From NCBI RefSeq assembly GCF_030010235.1, contig NZ_JASCRS010000001.1:1-64000 (forward strand): DNA of 64,000 nucleotides. Reading direction: 5' to 3'. Both the position numbers and the translations under genes were made by a program. This stretch comes from Leucobacter sp. UT-8R-CII-1-4. GTDB lineage: Bacteria; Actinomycetota; Actinomycetes; Actinomycetales; Microbacteriaceae. Under the pieces are notes generated by a model that worked only from the letters and a program-made list of their open reading frames with translations, searched no databases and was not told the DNA's origin. Below are positions 54,248 to 63,035 of this stretch, in pieces; position 1 is the first letter of the stretch; each line of letters begins with the position of its first letter.

Positions 54248-54924
54248 GCGAGATGACTGTGCCCAACCAAGATCCAGTACCTCAGACGAGCATCGCGGCG
54301 AGAGTTCGCAGAAAAGATGCGGCGGCGAACAGGCAGGCCCTTTTGCAGGCAGCTCAAACTGTGCTCGCCGATCACCCGAATGCCTCGCTTGACGCGATCG
54401 CTCAGGCGGCAGGTCTCTCAAGGCGTGCGCTCTACGGCCATTTTCCCGATCGCGACAGTTTGTTGCGTGAGGTAATCGCCGTCGGGGCGCATCAGTTCAA
54501 CGACATTGCGGTGTCGGCAGAGCATGAGGACCCGAGGATCGCACTCGCCTGGCTCGCTGCGCGGCTCTGGCGCGAGGCTTCTGCGGTGCGGGCTTCTGCC
54601 AACATTGCAATGGATGATGAGCACCTGGCCGACACCGCAAACGCGCTCGCCCCGCTGCGTGAGCGACTTCTAGAGCTCACCCGTTCTGGCGCGAATTCTG
54701 GCGCGTTTCGCTCCGATCTCTCCCCTGAGCTGCTTGCTTTTTTGATTGAGTCAACCGCACGTGCGACTCTGCGCCAGCCGACGCTTTCGCCAGAGGTGAA
54801 CGACGCTACTGTCGTGCGCGTCGTGCTGAGTATTGTCGGCCTCTCCTGGGTCGAGCAAAGCGAACTGATTTCAGCCCATCCTGAGGTGTTGAGTGGGGAG
54901 CTTGGGATGGGTAGCGAGAGCTAA
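54244..54924 (+). CDS. TetR/AcrR-family regulator
   Basis: Protein of 226 residues with N-terminal HTH (DAAANRQALLQAAQTVLADH, LDAIAQAAGLSRRALYGHFP) and a helical C-terminal domain. GTG 54244 overlaps the stop of the second YhgE gene (GTGA). Its place as the last gene of the operon suggests autoregulation of the two YhgE genes via the dyad near 49325. Confidence 0.92.
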   Translation: MSEMTVPNQDPVPQTSIAARVRRKDAAANRQALLQAAQTVLADHPNASLDAIAQAAGLSRRALYGHFPDRDSLLREVIAVGAHQFNDIAVSAEHEDPRIALAWLAARLWREASAVRASANIAMDDEHLADTANALAPLRERLLELTRSGANSGAFRSDLSPELLAFLIESTARATLRQPTLSPEVNDATVVRVVLSIVGLSWVEQSELISAHPEVLSGELGMGSES

Positions 54925-55064
54925 CGCCGCGCCCGGGTTCTGGACTCTGGGAAGGTTCTGGGAGTAGTGTGCGTTGTATTAGATGCAGACGCATATAGTT
55001 CGCCGGCGCAGCAGCTCCTCCGTTTCCATGTGCGTCTTAAATTGAGAGAGAAAAGAGAAGACTC

Positions 55065-55796
55065 ATGGATTTCATTTACGGCGGTGACGGCGGTCTAGTG
55101 ATCGACTGGACTGCAATGCCGACCTACAACACGATCATGTCAATCGCGGCCGGCGCTGGCCTGCTGCTTCTTGTTGCTCTCGGCAAGGCACTGCACCGCG
55201 ACAAGAAGTTCCGCGCAGAAGGCTGGGCCTTGAGCGCGGGTGTACTCGGCTTCATTCTGACGCTGACCGGTGCGCACATGACCCTCACCTGGCCATTTGC
55301 GAAGTACTTCCCGTTCGACAACATCATCTTCGGCGAGACCAGCCTTGGCTTCGGCGTACTGCTGCTCGCTGCAGCGTTCTACCTTTGGAAGCGCAGCGCA
55401 ATGCTCGCTGAGGCAGAAGACCGCGCTGCTGAGGTTGCCGCTACCGCGAAACCGCTTGGCATCTTCATTCTTGGTCTGGGTCTCGCACTCTTCGGCATCG
55501 CTGCAGCCGGCATCATCTTCCAGCTCTTCGCAGCCCCTGTTGAAGAACCAATTTCTGGCGCATTCGCTCAGTGGCCTTGGCTTGAAGCAACGTTCATGTC
55601 AGGTCTCTTCGCCTTGATCGGTGTCGGTTCGGTACTTTTCCCGTTCGCAATCAAGGATTTCTCACAGCAGAAAGCCATCTCGGGTGTGACCAAAACGATG
55701 GGCGTGGTCTGGACCATCGCCGGCGTCGCGTTCTTGCTCTTCGGCGCGCTGAATTTCTACACCCACATCGGCCTCATCGTAAACACGATGGGCTAG
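55065..55796 (+). CDS. DUF981 family membrane protein
   Basis: Protein of 243 residues with seven hydrophobic segments. The family start MDFIYGGDGGLVIDWTAMPT, GAHMTLTWPFAKYFPFDNII and the late FGALNFYTHIGLIVNTMG are recognisable. A purine-rich GAGAGAAAAGAGAAG precedes the ATG. The function of DUF981 is unknown. Confidence 0.88.
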   Translation: MDFIYGGDGGLVIDWTAMPTYNTIMSIAAGAGLLLLVALGKALHRDKKFRAEGWALSAGVLGFILTLTGAHMTLTWPFAKYFPFDNIIFGETSLGFGVLLLAAAFYLWKRSAMLAEAEDRAAEVAATAKPLGIFILGLGLALFGIAAAGIIFQLFAAPVEEPISGAFAQWPWLEATFMSGLFALIGVGSVLFPFAIKDFSQQKAISGVTKTMGVVWTIAGVAFLLFGALNFYTHIGLIVNTMG

Positions 55797-55846
55797 TTCG
55801 CGAAACCTGCGAATCCTGACGTTCAGCTTGAGCTGATCTGGGCAAA

Positions 55847-55852
55847 TACAAT
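55847..55852 (+). promoter_or_regulatory. -10 element of leaderless AI-2E-family gene
   Basis: TACAAT, GTTCCC, then ATG 55859; no ribosome binding site. Confidence 0.6.
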
Positions 55853-55858
55853 GTTCCC

Positions 55859-57094
55859 ATGATCGAGCAAAGCCCCGGGCAGAGCCCTCAGCAAACGCCA
55901 GGCTCCGAGGCGTTGCCTCAAGATAGCTCACCTGCCACCGCAAATGCTTCAACCGAGCTTCCGCTCGGCATTCGGGTCGCCGCCGCTTGGTGCTGGCGCC
56001 TGATTGTGATTGGGCTCGCGGTGGCAGGCGCAGTTTGGTTGATCGCCATGCTGCACAACGTGGTTGTGCCCCTGGTCGTGGCGATCCTCCTCACCGCACT
56101 CCTCTCCCCGATCGTCACGTTTTTTGAGCGACACGGCATGCCCCGTGGCCTCGGCGTAGCCGCAGCAGTGCTGACACTTTTTGCGGCGATCAGCCTGCTG
56201 GTCTACCTCATTGCAAGTCAATTGCGCACAGGTCTCGACGATGTTGCCTCCCGCTCGCAAACGTCCTGGCAACAATTTCTGCACTGGATCGAACAGCCGC
56301 CACTCAGCCTGAATAGCGATCAGATTGATCAATTTGTGCAGCAGATTAGTGCCACCATCAGCAATCACCAGAGCGAGTTGCTGACCGGAGCCCTGCAATT
56401 CACCTCAACCGCCGGCCACTTCATTACCGGTACGCTTCTCGTGCTCTTCTCGCTGATCTTTTTGCTGCTCGACGGCAAACGGGTATGGTTCTGGGTACTT
56501 GGCTTCCTGCCGAGCAGGGCGCACGCGGCGGTAGACGCCGCTGGACGCGCTGGCTGGGTATCTGTCGGCCAATTTGTTCGCGTTCAGATCTTTTTTGTCG
56601 CCATGATCAACGCGGTCGGCATCGGCCTGGGCGCGCTCGTACTTGGCGTACCGTTACCGTTCGCAATCGCCGTGCTTGTCTTTTTCGGATCTTTCTTGCC
56701 GTTCGTAGGCGCCATTGCCACCGGCGCAGTCGCGGTGTTTATTTCACTGATCTACAACGGCCCAGTAAACGCGGTGATCATGTTGATCGTTGTCATTCTG
56801 GTGCACCAGATCGAAAGCCACGTGCTGCAACCACTCATTATTGGCCACGCCGTGAGCGTGCACCCGCTCGCCGTGGTGCTCGCAGTGGCAACCGGCCTCA
56901 TGGTCGGCGGCATCGCCGGCGCACTCTTTGCCGTGCCGATCGCAGCGGCGCTCAGTTCAATGGTGAATGTCATCACGGAACGCAACTGGGTGGCTGGTCA
57001 AGACCCGGTGGCCGACTACCACAAACAGCAGAAGACCCATCAGATCGCGAAGCATCGCGCCCGCAACGTCGCAAAGCTCGCGCGCCGCGGCTAG
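55859..57094 (+). CDS. AI-2E family transporter
   Basis: Protein of 411 residues, polar N-terminus of about 45 residues, then eight hydrophobic segments in the AI-2E order: VVVPLVVAILLTALLSPIVT, the long extracytoplasmic helical stretch (about 115-175) and the C-terminal signature HPLAVVLAVATGLMVGGIAG, ALFAVPIAA. The family includes TqsA-like proteins, proposed AI-2 exporters, and Na+/H+ antiporters; a role cannot be fixed. Confidence 0.9.
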   Translation: MIEQSPGQSPQQTPGSEALPQDSSPATANASTELPLGIRVAAAWCWRLIVIGLAVAGAVWLIAMLHNVVVPLVVAILLTALLSPIVTFFERHGMPRGLGVAAAVLTLFAAISLLVYLIASQLRTGLDDVASRSQTSWQQFLHWIEQPPLSLNSDQIDQFVQQISATISNHQSELLTGALQFTSTAGHFITGTLLVLFSLIFLLLDGKRVWFWVLGFLPSRAHAAVDAAGRAGWVSVGQFVRVQIFFVAMINAVGIGLGALVLGVPLPFAIAVLVFFGSFLPFVGAIATGAVAVFISLIYNGPVNAVIMLIVVILVHQIESHVLQPLIIGHAVSVHPLAVVLAVATGLMVGGIAGALFAVPIAAALSSMVNVITERNWVAGQDPVADYHKQQKTHQIAKHRARNVAKLARRG

Positions 57095-57103
57095 AAGCGC
57101 CTA

Positions 57104-57156
57104 CGCTGGATCGGCCCCGCCCAGGCAAGCACGCCTCGCGCAGGGCCGATCCAGCG
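57104..57156 (+). terminator. Terminator-like hairpin after the AI-2E-family gene
   Basis: CGCTGGATCGGCCC (57104-57117) pairs with GGGCCGATCCAGCG (57143-57156), 14 bp perfect, with a 25-base loop. No U-run. Confidence 0.65.
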
Positions 57157-57217
57157 CAATGATCAGAGAGCGCGGGCCCGCCAGACCAGCAAGATTGGGA
57201 ATAGCCGCACGACCGCT

Positions 57218-57784
57218 GTGGTTCAGTTATCTGTGCACCCCAACACTTTTTTCGCGGAACGTTTCAGCCCGATGCGCTTTTCAACAGCGCACGAACCCAG
57301 CCAGCGTGAGCTGAGGGTGATTCTTGAGGCCGCGCAAAGCGCTCCTTCGGCTGGAAACTCGCAGCCGTGGAGCTTCATCGTCGGAATGCGCGGCGAGGAC
57401 ACGCACACGCGACTGAGCGCGCATCTAGCGAGAAGCTCAACCGTGTGGGCGCCGAGCGCAAGTTACCTCATTGCGAACGTGAGGCAGCGCTTTATCGAGG
57501 GTAGTGAACTGGAGTACTCCGAGTTTGGTCGTTATGACTTGGGCCAAGCGGTGGCATATATGACTGTGCAAGCTCACTCGCTTGGCCTTGCGTCTCACCA
57601 ATTTCGTGCGTTCAAGAAGCAAGCACTGACCGAAGCGTTTCAGCTACCAGAACATCTCGAAATCGTCACCATGACGGCTATTGGTTTGGCCGATCACTTG
57701 CGTGGCGAAGTAGTGGGGTCGGGCACCGATCGCACCAGGCGTGAGCTTGATTCGTTGGTGTTTGCCGGCGATCTCAGCCGTTAG
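57218..57784 (+). CDS. Nitroreductase family protein
   Basis: FMN-dependent nitroreductase-like protein of 188 residues with EAAQSAPSAGNSQPWSFIVG (FMN loop), DLGQAVAYMTVQAHSLGLAS and the late MTAIGLADHLRG. Members reduce nitro, quinone or enone groups. The usual RRSxRxF start is replaced by ERFSPMRFS. The start is GTG 57218 by length; ATG 57272 would cut part of the N-terminal region. No ribosome binding site is clear. Confidence 0.85.
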   Translation: MVQLSVHPNTFFAERFSPMRFSTAHEPSQRELRVILEAAQSAPSAGNSQPWSFIVGMRGEDTHTRLSAHLARSSTVWAPSASYLIANVRQRFIEGSELEYSEFGRYDLGQAVAYMTVQAHSLGLASHQFRAFKKQALTEAFQLPEHLEIVTMTAIGLADHLRGEVVGSGTDRTRRELDSLVFAGDLSR

Positions 57785-57811
57785 GTTTGCAGCCAAGAAC
57801 GCAAGAAACAC

Positions 57812-57846
57812 AAAACCCCGGCTTCGCGTGAAGACCGGGGTTTTTC
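57812..57846. terminator. Bidirectional terminator between nitroreductase gene and tRNA-Gln
   Basis: AAAACCCCGGCTTC pairs with GAAGACCGGGGTTTT (one bulged A). T-runs result on both strands. Confidence 0.88.
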
Positions 57847-57847
57847 T

Positions 57848-57922
57848 TGGCTGGGATACCAGGACTCGAACCTAGAATGACGGTACCAGAAACCGTAGTG
57901 TTGCCAATTACACCATATCCCA
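57848..57922 (-). tRNA. tRNA-Gln (anticodon CUG)
   Basis: On the minus strand the acceptor TGGGATA pairs with TATCCCA, followed by discriminator G and an encoded CCA (57848-57850). The anticodon stem ACGGT/ACCGT closes a seven-base loop TTCTGGT, so the anticodon is CTG. The T loop is GGTTCGAGTCC-like. The mature body without CCA is 72 nt (57851-57922). Confidence 0.95.
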
Positions 57923-58050
57923 ATGGTAGTCCGCGAACTGATTTCTCAGCAGCAGCACCAAGAATTAACTTTAGCAAAGCGCTTTCCGATTCCCAAATTC
58001 GTGCGAGAAATCCTCGACTCCCGGGCGAGTCGAGTGCGCGACGCACGGAG

Positions 58051-58100
58051 TTAGTTGACTCCAGACAACTATCGACATATAGTTGTCTCCGGTCAACTAA
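58051..58100. promoter_or_regulatory. MarR-type operator over the MFS promoter
   Basis: A 22-bp inverted repeat: left arm 58051-58072 beginning TTAGTTGACT, right arm 58079-58100 ending GGTCAACTAA, matching at all but about three inner positions, spacer of six bases. It contains TTGACT (-35, 58054-58059) and TATAGT (-10, 58078-58083), 18 bp apart. The repressor is probably the MarR protein encoded after the MFS gene. Confidence 0.82.
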
Positions 58101-58187
58101 TCCTGGCGCCGGCTCTTGCCCTGAACCATGTCACATCTTCTGACACGGCTCCCCCGGTGCCCAAAATCACAAAGGCAGAAAGAGCGC

Positions 58188-59918
58188 ATGTCACGCACAG
58201 AAACACAAAACGTGCCAGCCAAAGCTCGCGCAACGAGTCACCACGCAGAAGACGAACTGCACGGTGGATCGCGAAAACTCGCACTCACCGGCCTGTTTAT
58301 GGCCATGGCAGTTTCGATGATCGCGATGACCGTGGTCGGCACCTCGATGCCAATCATCACTGCAGATCTTGGCGCAACCCAAACTCAGCTCACCTGGGTC
58401 GTCACCGCCACAATGCTCGCCTCAGCAATCTCAACCCCGATCTGGGGCAAACTTGCCGACCTCACCAACAAAAAGCTCCTGGTGCAGCTTTCCCTTGTGA
58501 TCTTCACCGTCGGCTCGATGCTCGCCGGCATCTCACAAGAACCAAATGAGCTGATCCTCTTCCGCGTCATTCAGGGTCTAGGCGCGGGCGGCCTCGGAGC
58601 GCTCATTCAGATCGTGATTGCAGATATTGTGAGCCCACTCGAACGAGGCAAGCTCATGGGCATCATGGGCGCCATCATGGCCGTCGGCACCGTTGGTGGG
58701 CCGCTGCTCGGCGGCTGGATCACCGACGCCTTCGGCTGGCGCTGGAACTTCTACGTCGCAGTGCCCATCGCAATCGCAGCGATCGTGATGCTGCAGCTCA
58801 CGCTCCACCTGCACACCGAAAAACGCAAAGTAAAAATCGACTACTGGGGCGCCCTCCTCATCTCTATCGGGTTCTCGTCGATTCTGATCTGGGTCACCCT
58901 CGCCGGCACCGAAGCTGCAGTCGAGGCTGGCCGCTCCCCCTTCGCCTGGGCTTCATGGCAAACCGGTGCGATGGTCGGTGGCGGCCTGCTCGCGCTCGTG
59001 CTCGCCGTCATCGTCGAGTTGCGGGTTGAGGAACCCCTCATCCCAATGACACTGTTCAAAAACCGCACCTTCACCATGGCTGTGATCGCCTCAATCGCGG
59101 TGGGCCTTGGCATGATGGGCACCTCCGTCTTTCTCGGCCAGTACATGCAGCTCGCGCGCGGCAAAACTCCAACAGAGTCGGGCCTGCTTACGATCCCGAT
59201 GATGGCTGGACTCCTGATCACTTCAACCGTGCTCGGTCAAGTGATCAGCCGAACCGGCAAGTGGAAGCGCTATATGGTTGTCGGCTCGTTTGTGCTCGCA
59301 CTCGGCCTCTTCATGATGGGACAACTGCGCTACGACACCTCGTTCTGGTATGTCGGCGTTTCAATGTTCGTGCTCGGGGCTGGCGTTGGTGCTTGTATGC
59401 AAAATCTTGTGTTGGTCGTGCAGAATACGGTGGATCCTCGCGAACTCGGTGCAGCGAGCTCTTCGGTGAATTTCTTCCGCACGATTGGTGGCACCGCTGG
59501 CATGTCAGCAATGACAGCGATCCTGGTGTTCCAGCTCGGCGATTTTATGAAAACCGGTATGAGCACGCTCGGCGAAAAGATCCAGGCGTTCTTCCAGAAT
59601 CAAGGTGTTGATCCACACGGCATCGCCGCGTGCATCGAAGACGGCACAATCCAAGTCAACGATGGCGGTATGGCGATTCCCGCGCTTGAGAGTGGCCAGA
59701 TTCCGAAACTTGCTGAAATCTGCGAGCCGGTACGCACCGTCATTGAAGAGGCCTACGGCCACGCAATCGGTGACATCTTTCTCTATGCTTCACCCATCGC
59801 AATTGTCGCCATCATCGCGATTATCTTCCTGCCAAACATTCCGCTCGGCCGCATGAGCAACGCAGAAAAGCTCGCCGCTCAGCAGGCAGCTGAGCAAATA
59901 GACCCCGCGAGCCTTTAG
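58188..59918 (+). CDS. MDR-type MFS transporter (DHA2, 14 TM)
   Basis: Protein of 576 residues with 14 hydrophobic segments, motif-A IWGKLADLTNKKLLVQLSL, motif-C-like MGIMGAIMAVGTVGGPLLGG, and a soluble loop of about 65 residues before the last segment, as in EmrB/QacA-type pumps. ATG 58188 is chosen; the frame opens 20 codons earlier, downstream of the promoter. Expression is likely derepressed by a MarR ligand; substrate unknown. Confidence 0.93.
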   Translation: MSRTETQNVPAKARATSHHAEDELHGGSRKLALTGLFMAMAVSMIAMTVVGTSMPIITADLGATQTQLTWVVTATMLASAISTPIWGKLADLTNKKLLVQLSLVIFTVGSMLAGISQEPNELILFRVIQGLGAGGLGALIQIVIADIVSPLERGKLMGIMGAIMAVGTVGGPLLGGWITDAFGWRWNFYVAVPIAIAAIVMLQLTLHLHTEKRKVKIDYWGALLISIGFSSILIWVTLAGTEAAVEAGRSPFAWASWQTGAMVGGGLLALVLAVIVELRVEEPLIPMTLFKNRTFTMAVIASIAVGLGMMGTSVFLGQYMQLARGKTPTESGLLTIPMMAGLLITSTVLGQVISRTGKWKRYMVVGSFVLALGLFMMGQLRYDTSFWYVGVSMFVLGAGVGACMQNLVLVVQNTVDPRELGAASSSVNFFRTIGGTAGMSAMTAILVFQLGDFMKTGMSTLGEKIQAFFQNQGVDPHGIAACIEDGTIQVNDGGMAIPALESGQIPKLAEICEPVRTVIEEAYGHAIGDIFLYASPIAIVAIIAIIFLPNIPLGRMSNAEKLAAQQAAEQIDPASL

Positions 59919-59929
59919 CGGAATTGATC

Positions 59930-60424
59930 ATGACCTCAGAGCAGCACGACGCGAGCGAGTCGCTCGTCACCGGAATCTTGCGGGAACTCTCGCAAACACT
60001 GGCTGTCGAGCGAACTCGCCTGCATCGGGTCGCCGCCTCGGTACACCCTGCGCTCACCGGCGCAGGGTTCGTCATCTTGCAGATCATTCAGCAGCACGGT
60101 GAATTCACCGCGGCCCAGCTTGCTCAAAAGCTCATGATGGACAAATCCCTTGTCAGCAGACACATTGCCGAACTTCGACGGCACAACCTGGTCATCTGCA
60201 CGCCTTCGACACTTGATGGTCGCGTCGTGCTAATAGAGGCCAGCGAACGGGCACGGGAAGCCCTGCAGCTGGCCAATTCGCTCGCGCTGCGCGCCTACCG
60301 CGAGCGATTCGACGTGTTCAGCCGAGCCGAACTGCAAGAACTCTTTGGGTACCTGCAACGGCTCAATCTCGCCGACGACATCTTGGTCGCGCTGGATCGC
60401 GCTGCGCAGCACGCTCGCGAGTAG
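59930..60424 (+). CDS. MarR-family regulator
   Basis: Protein of 164 residues with a winged HTH (FTAAQLAQKLMMDKSLVSRH, IAELRRHNLVICTPSTLDGR) between helical dimer arms. ATG 59930 follows the MFS stop by 11 bases; a TTG at 59924 is an alternative. It is in one unit with the MFS gene and probably represses it through the dyad at 58051. Confidence 0.93.
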   Translation: MTSEQHDASESLVTGILRELSQTLAVERTRLHRVAASVHPALTGAGFVILQIIQQHGEFTAAQLAQKLMMDKSLVSRHIAELRRHNLVICTPSTLDGRVVLIEASERAREALQLANSLALRAYRERFDVFSRAELQELFGYLQRLNLADDILVALDRAAQHARE

Positions 60425-60455
60425 TCAGGCGAAGCGATCCAACGCCCCTGAAATG

Positions 60456-60494
60456 CACTGTGCCCGCCCCGCGAAAAGCGGGGCGGGCACAGTG
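60456..60494. terminator. Hairpin between marR and ndh (convergent)
   Basis: CACTGTGCCCGCCCCGC and its exact complement form a 17-bp stem with GAAAA loop. No U-run on either side. Confidence 0.75.
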
Positions 60495-60517
60495 CTCACA
60501 CGAAGTGTCTTCAGGCC

Positions 60518-61846
60518 TTACTTGGGGCGTGAAGCAAACTCTTCGAAAATGGCGCGTGGGCGCTCAAGCTCTGGCAGGTTGACGACGTCACGGCCCAGGA
60601 AGAAGTGACCAACCCAGCCACCGAATACACGCCACTTGCGCTCCCAAGTTGGGATAGCGAGGCCGTGGTAGAAACGGTGTGCGAGCCATGCGAAGTAACC
60701 GCGCATTGCGAACTTGCCCGACTGGAAGACACCAGTGTTCAGGCCGAGACCTGCTACCGCTCCAGCGTTCTTGTGGTTGTACTCTGCAACACCCTCGCCG
60801 CGAATGTCGGCTGCAATGTTACGCGCGAGCAGGCGACCCTGGCGAACAGCGTGCTGTGCGTTTGGAACGCAGAAGCCGCCTGGGCCAGGAGTTGCCGAGA
60901 TGTCAGGAACCTGCGAGGTGTCGCCTGCGGTCCATGCACCCTCAAGTGCTTCGCCTTCTTCGGTCGCGATACGCAGCGTAGGCAGAGCTACAACGTGACC
61001 GCGCGGGCCGATTGGCAGGTCAGTTCCGCGTAGGAACGGACGAGGCATGACGCCTGCGGTCCAGACGATGAGATCGCTCTCGAAGGTCTCGCCGGTTGAC
61101 AGCTCGATCTTGCCGTCGACTGCAGACGAAAGCTGCGTGTCGAGGTGAATGTTCACACCACGGCGGGTCTGATCCTTGATCACCCAGAGTGAAGTCTCAA
61201 GCGAAACCTCTGGCATGATGCGGCCCATAGCCTCGATCAGGTGGAACTTCGTCTCATCAAAGGTGATCTCTGGGTAGCGGCGCAGCAGTGAAGTTGCGAA
61301 TGAACGCAGCTCGCTGATGCTCTCAATACCTGCGAAGCCGCCACCAACAACGGTGACGGTGAGCAGACGCGCGCGCTCTGGCGAACCAGCAGGCAGCGAT
61401 GCTGCGCGCTCAAAGTTATCGACCAGACGGTCGCGCACTGCGACAGCTTCTTCGATGGTCTTCATGCCGATTGCATTGTCTGCGATACCAGCGATTGGGA
61501 AGGTACGCGAAACCGAACCGGTCGTCACAACGATGTGGTCGTATTCGAAATCGAATGCCGCACCCTCGTTCGGAGTGATGGTTGCAGTCTTAGTTGCGTG
61601 CGAGATGCCGGTCACCTTGCCCGCAATGTTTGCGGTGCGGTTCAGGTGGCGACGACGCGCAACAACCGCGTGACGTGGCTCGATCGAGCCCGATGCCACC
61701 TCTGGCAGGAATGGCAGGTAAGCCATGTATGGAAGCGGGTCAACGATCGTGACCTCTGCTTCACCGGCACGGAGCAGCTTCTCGAGCTTCCATGCGGTGT
61801 AGAACCCGGCGTAGCCGCCGCCGACGATCAGAATCTTCTTCGCCAC
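60518..61846 (-). CDS. ndh: Type II NADH dehydrogenase (NDH-2)
   Basis: Flavoprotein of 442 residues that passes electrons from NADH to the quinone pool without proton pumping. FAD motif KILIVGGGYAGFYTAWKLEK, NAD motif TVTVVGGGFAGIESISEL, second FAD motif AWTAGDTSQVPD, quinone-site segment FCVPNAQHAVRQG and a C-terminal amphipathic membrane-binding stretch (GYFAWLAHRFYHGLAIPTWE). AAGGAG lies eight bases before the GTG. It sits where a ppx/gppA gene might be expected after DUF501. Confidence 0.9.
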   Translation of the reverse strand: MAKKILIVGGGYAGFYTAWKLEKLLRAGEAEVTIVDPLPYMAYLPFLPEVASGSIEPRHAVVARRRHLNRTANIAGKVTGISHATKTATITPNEGAAFDFEYDHIVVTTGSVSRTFPIAGIADNAIGMKTIEEAVAVRDRLVDNFERAASLPAGSPERARLLTVTVVGGGFAGIESISELRSFATSLLRRYPEITFDETKFHLIEAMGRIMPEVSLETSLWVIKDQTRRGVNIHLDTQLSSAVDGKIELSTGETFESDLIVWTAGVMPRPFLRGTDLPIGPRGHVVALPTLRIATEEGEALEGAWTAGDTSQVPDISATPGPGGFCVPNAQHAVRQGRLLARNIAADIRGEGVAEYNHKNAGAVAGLGLNTGVFQSGKFAMRGYFAWLAHRFYHGLAIPTWERKWRVFGGWVGHFFLGRDVVNLPELERPRAIFEEFASRPK

Positions 61847-61878
61847 GAAGCAGTCTCCTTAGAGAGCGAATGAGCAAC

Positions 61879-61942
61879 GCGCCCGGCCATGTTCCGGGCG
61901 CACAAAAAACCGAGCTCTACAGCCCGACCGCTTATTATCCTA
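61879..61942 (-). promoter_or_regulatory. ndh leader: promoter candidates and hairpin
   Basis: On the minus strand GATAAT (61934-61939) and TAGGAT (61937-61942) are overlapping -10 candidates, followed by a run of T and the hairpin GCGCCCGG/CCGGGCGC (61879-61901) before the ribosome binding site. The hairpin has no U-run after it. Confidence 0.35.
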
Positions 61943-62051
61943 GTACGCTCGCAGCGGACCACGGGGCGGAAACGGAAGATTCTTCGGCGAGATCCACTCG
62001 TAACCGAATTAAACGATCACCCTGCTGCTGGCCGGGGCCGGGCAACGCCCA

Positions 62052-62540
62052 CTAAGCGCGGGCGTCCCACCCGCTGCGCTCAATGACCAGGTCACCAATC
62101 GGGTTCACACCGGGGCCCGCAGCGAGTGCGTGACCGAGCAGCGCGTGCAAGCATTTCACGCGAGTAGGCATGCCGCCGGCGCTAATACCTGCAACCTCAG
62201 GCACCTCGCCGACGCTGTCACGATCGGCGATGTACTCAAGATGTGCGCGCTCATACTGGGCACGCATTTCTTCATCTTCGGCAAGCATCTCATTGAACTC
62301 AACCATCATGCCGACAGCTTCGAGGCGAGATGCAGCAGCTACCGCCTCTGGATGGCAGAGGTAGTAGAAAGTTGGAAAAGGGCTGCCGTCTGGCAGCCGC
62401 GGCGCGGTGGCAACCACAGCTGGCGACCCGTCGGAGGCGCGCGCTGCAATGCCAATCACTCCCCTGGCCTCACGGCCGAGTTGCTCGCTCACCGCAGCGA
62501 TATCTGCTTCGGTGGGGGTCTCATACGGAGGTCTTGGCAT
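62052..62540 (-). CDS. DUF501 family protein
   Basis: Protein of 162 residues with the DUF501 pattern: VSEQLGREARGVIGIAARAS, FPTFYYLCHPEAVAAASRLE, AGISAGGMPTRVKCLHALLG, HALAAGPGVNPIGD. The conserved Cys/His residues may bind a ligand, but the function is unknown. The ATG at 62540 shares its A with the upstream TAA stop (TAATG), so it is coupled to ftsB. Confidence 0.93.
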   Translation of the reverse strand: MPRPPYETPTEADIAAVSEQLGREARGVIGIAARASDGSPAVVATAPRLPDGSPFPTFYYLCHPEAVAAASRLEAVGMMVEFNEMLAEDEEMRAQYERAHLEYIADRDSVGEVPEVAGISAGGMPTRVKCLHALLGHALAAGPGVNPIGDLVIERSGWDARA

Positions 62541-62998
62541 TATTTGGTCTCTCCGCCCAGTTCTTCTGGGCTCGCGTTTGTGGTGCCGGCAGTCAACGTC
62601 GAAACGGCGAGACTGCGGGCCCAATTACTTTCTGATGCGGTGAGCTTCTCGTTTGTCTTTTCGTCTGACTCTGGAGGAATCACGACGTCATCGATTACGC
62701 TCAGCTGAATTTCGCCGGGCATCACATAGAACAGGCGGCCGCGCGCTTGTGAGCGCACATACGTCGGATCGAGCCACTTGGCTCGCTCTTCGTCTGCCTT
62801 CGTTACCTGTTCATTTTGCAGGCGAACGCTCTCACGCAATTCGGAGAGTTCGCGCTGCTGCTGAATATAGGTGCTCAGCGTTGGACTAATGATCAGACCG
62901 CCGACCACCACAAGAGCAACGATCAGCGCGGTGAAGCCGCTGAAGCGAAGGCTTGAGAACCAGTCCCCAAGCTCCTCGTTCACCCGTCGCTTCGCCAC
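62540..62998 (-). CDS. ftsB: FtsB/DivIC septum-formation initiator family protein
   Basis: Protein of 152 residues: basic N-terminus, one transmembrane segment (FTALIVALVVVGGLIISPTL), a coiled coil (QQQRELSELRESVRLQNEQV) and the conserved WLDPTYVRSQARGRLFYVMP that contacts FtsL/FtsQ in the divisome. It follows eno as in other actinobacteria. GTG 62998 has AGGA upstream. The last 40 residues are polar and variable. Confidence 0.93.
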   Translation of the reverse strand: MAKRRVNEELGDWFSSLRFSGFTALIVALVVVGGLIISPTLSTYIQQQRELSELRESVRLQNEQVTKADEERAKWLDPTYVRSQARGRLFYVMPGEIQLSVIDDVVIPPESDEKTNEKLTASESNWARSLAVSTLTAGTTNASPEELGGETK

Positions 62999-63035
62999 GC
63001 TGATCGTTCCTAGTGTCTAGTTTTGCAGGGCTAAA

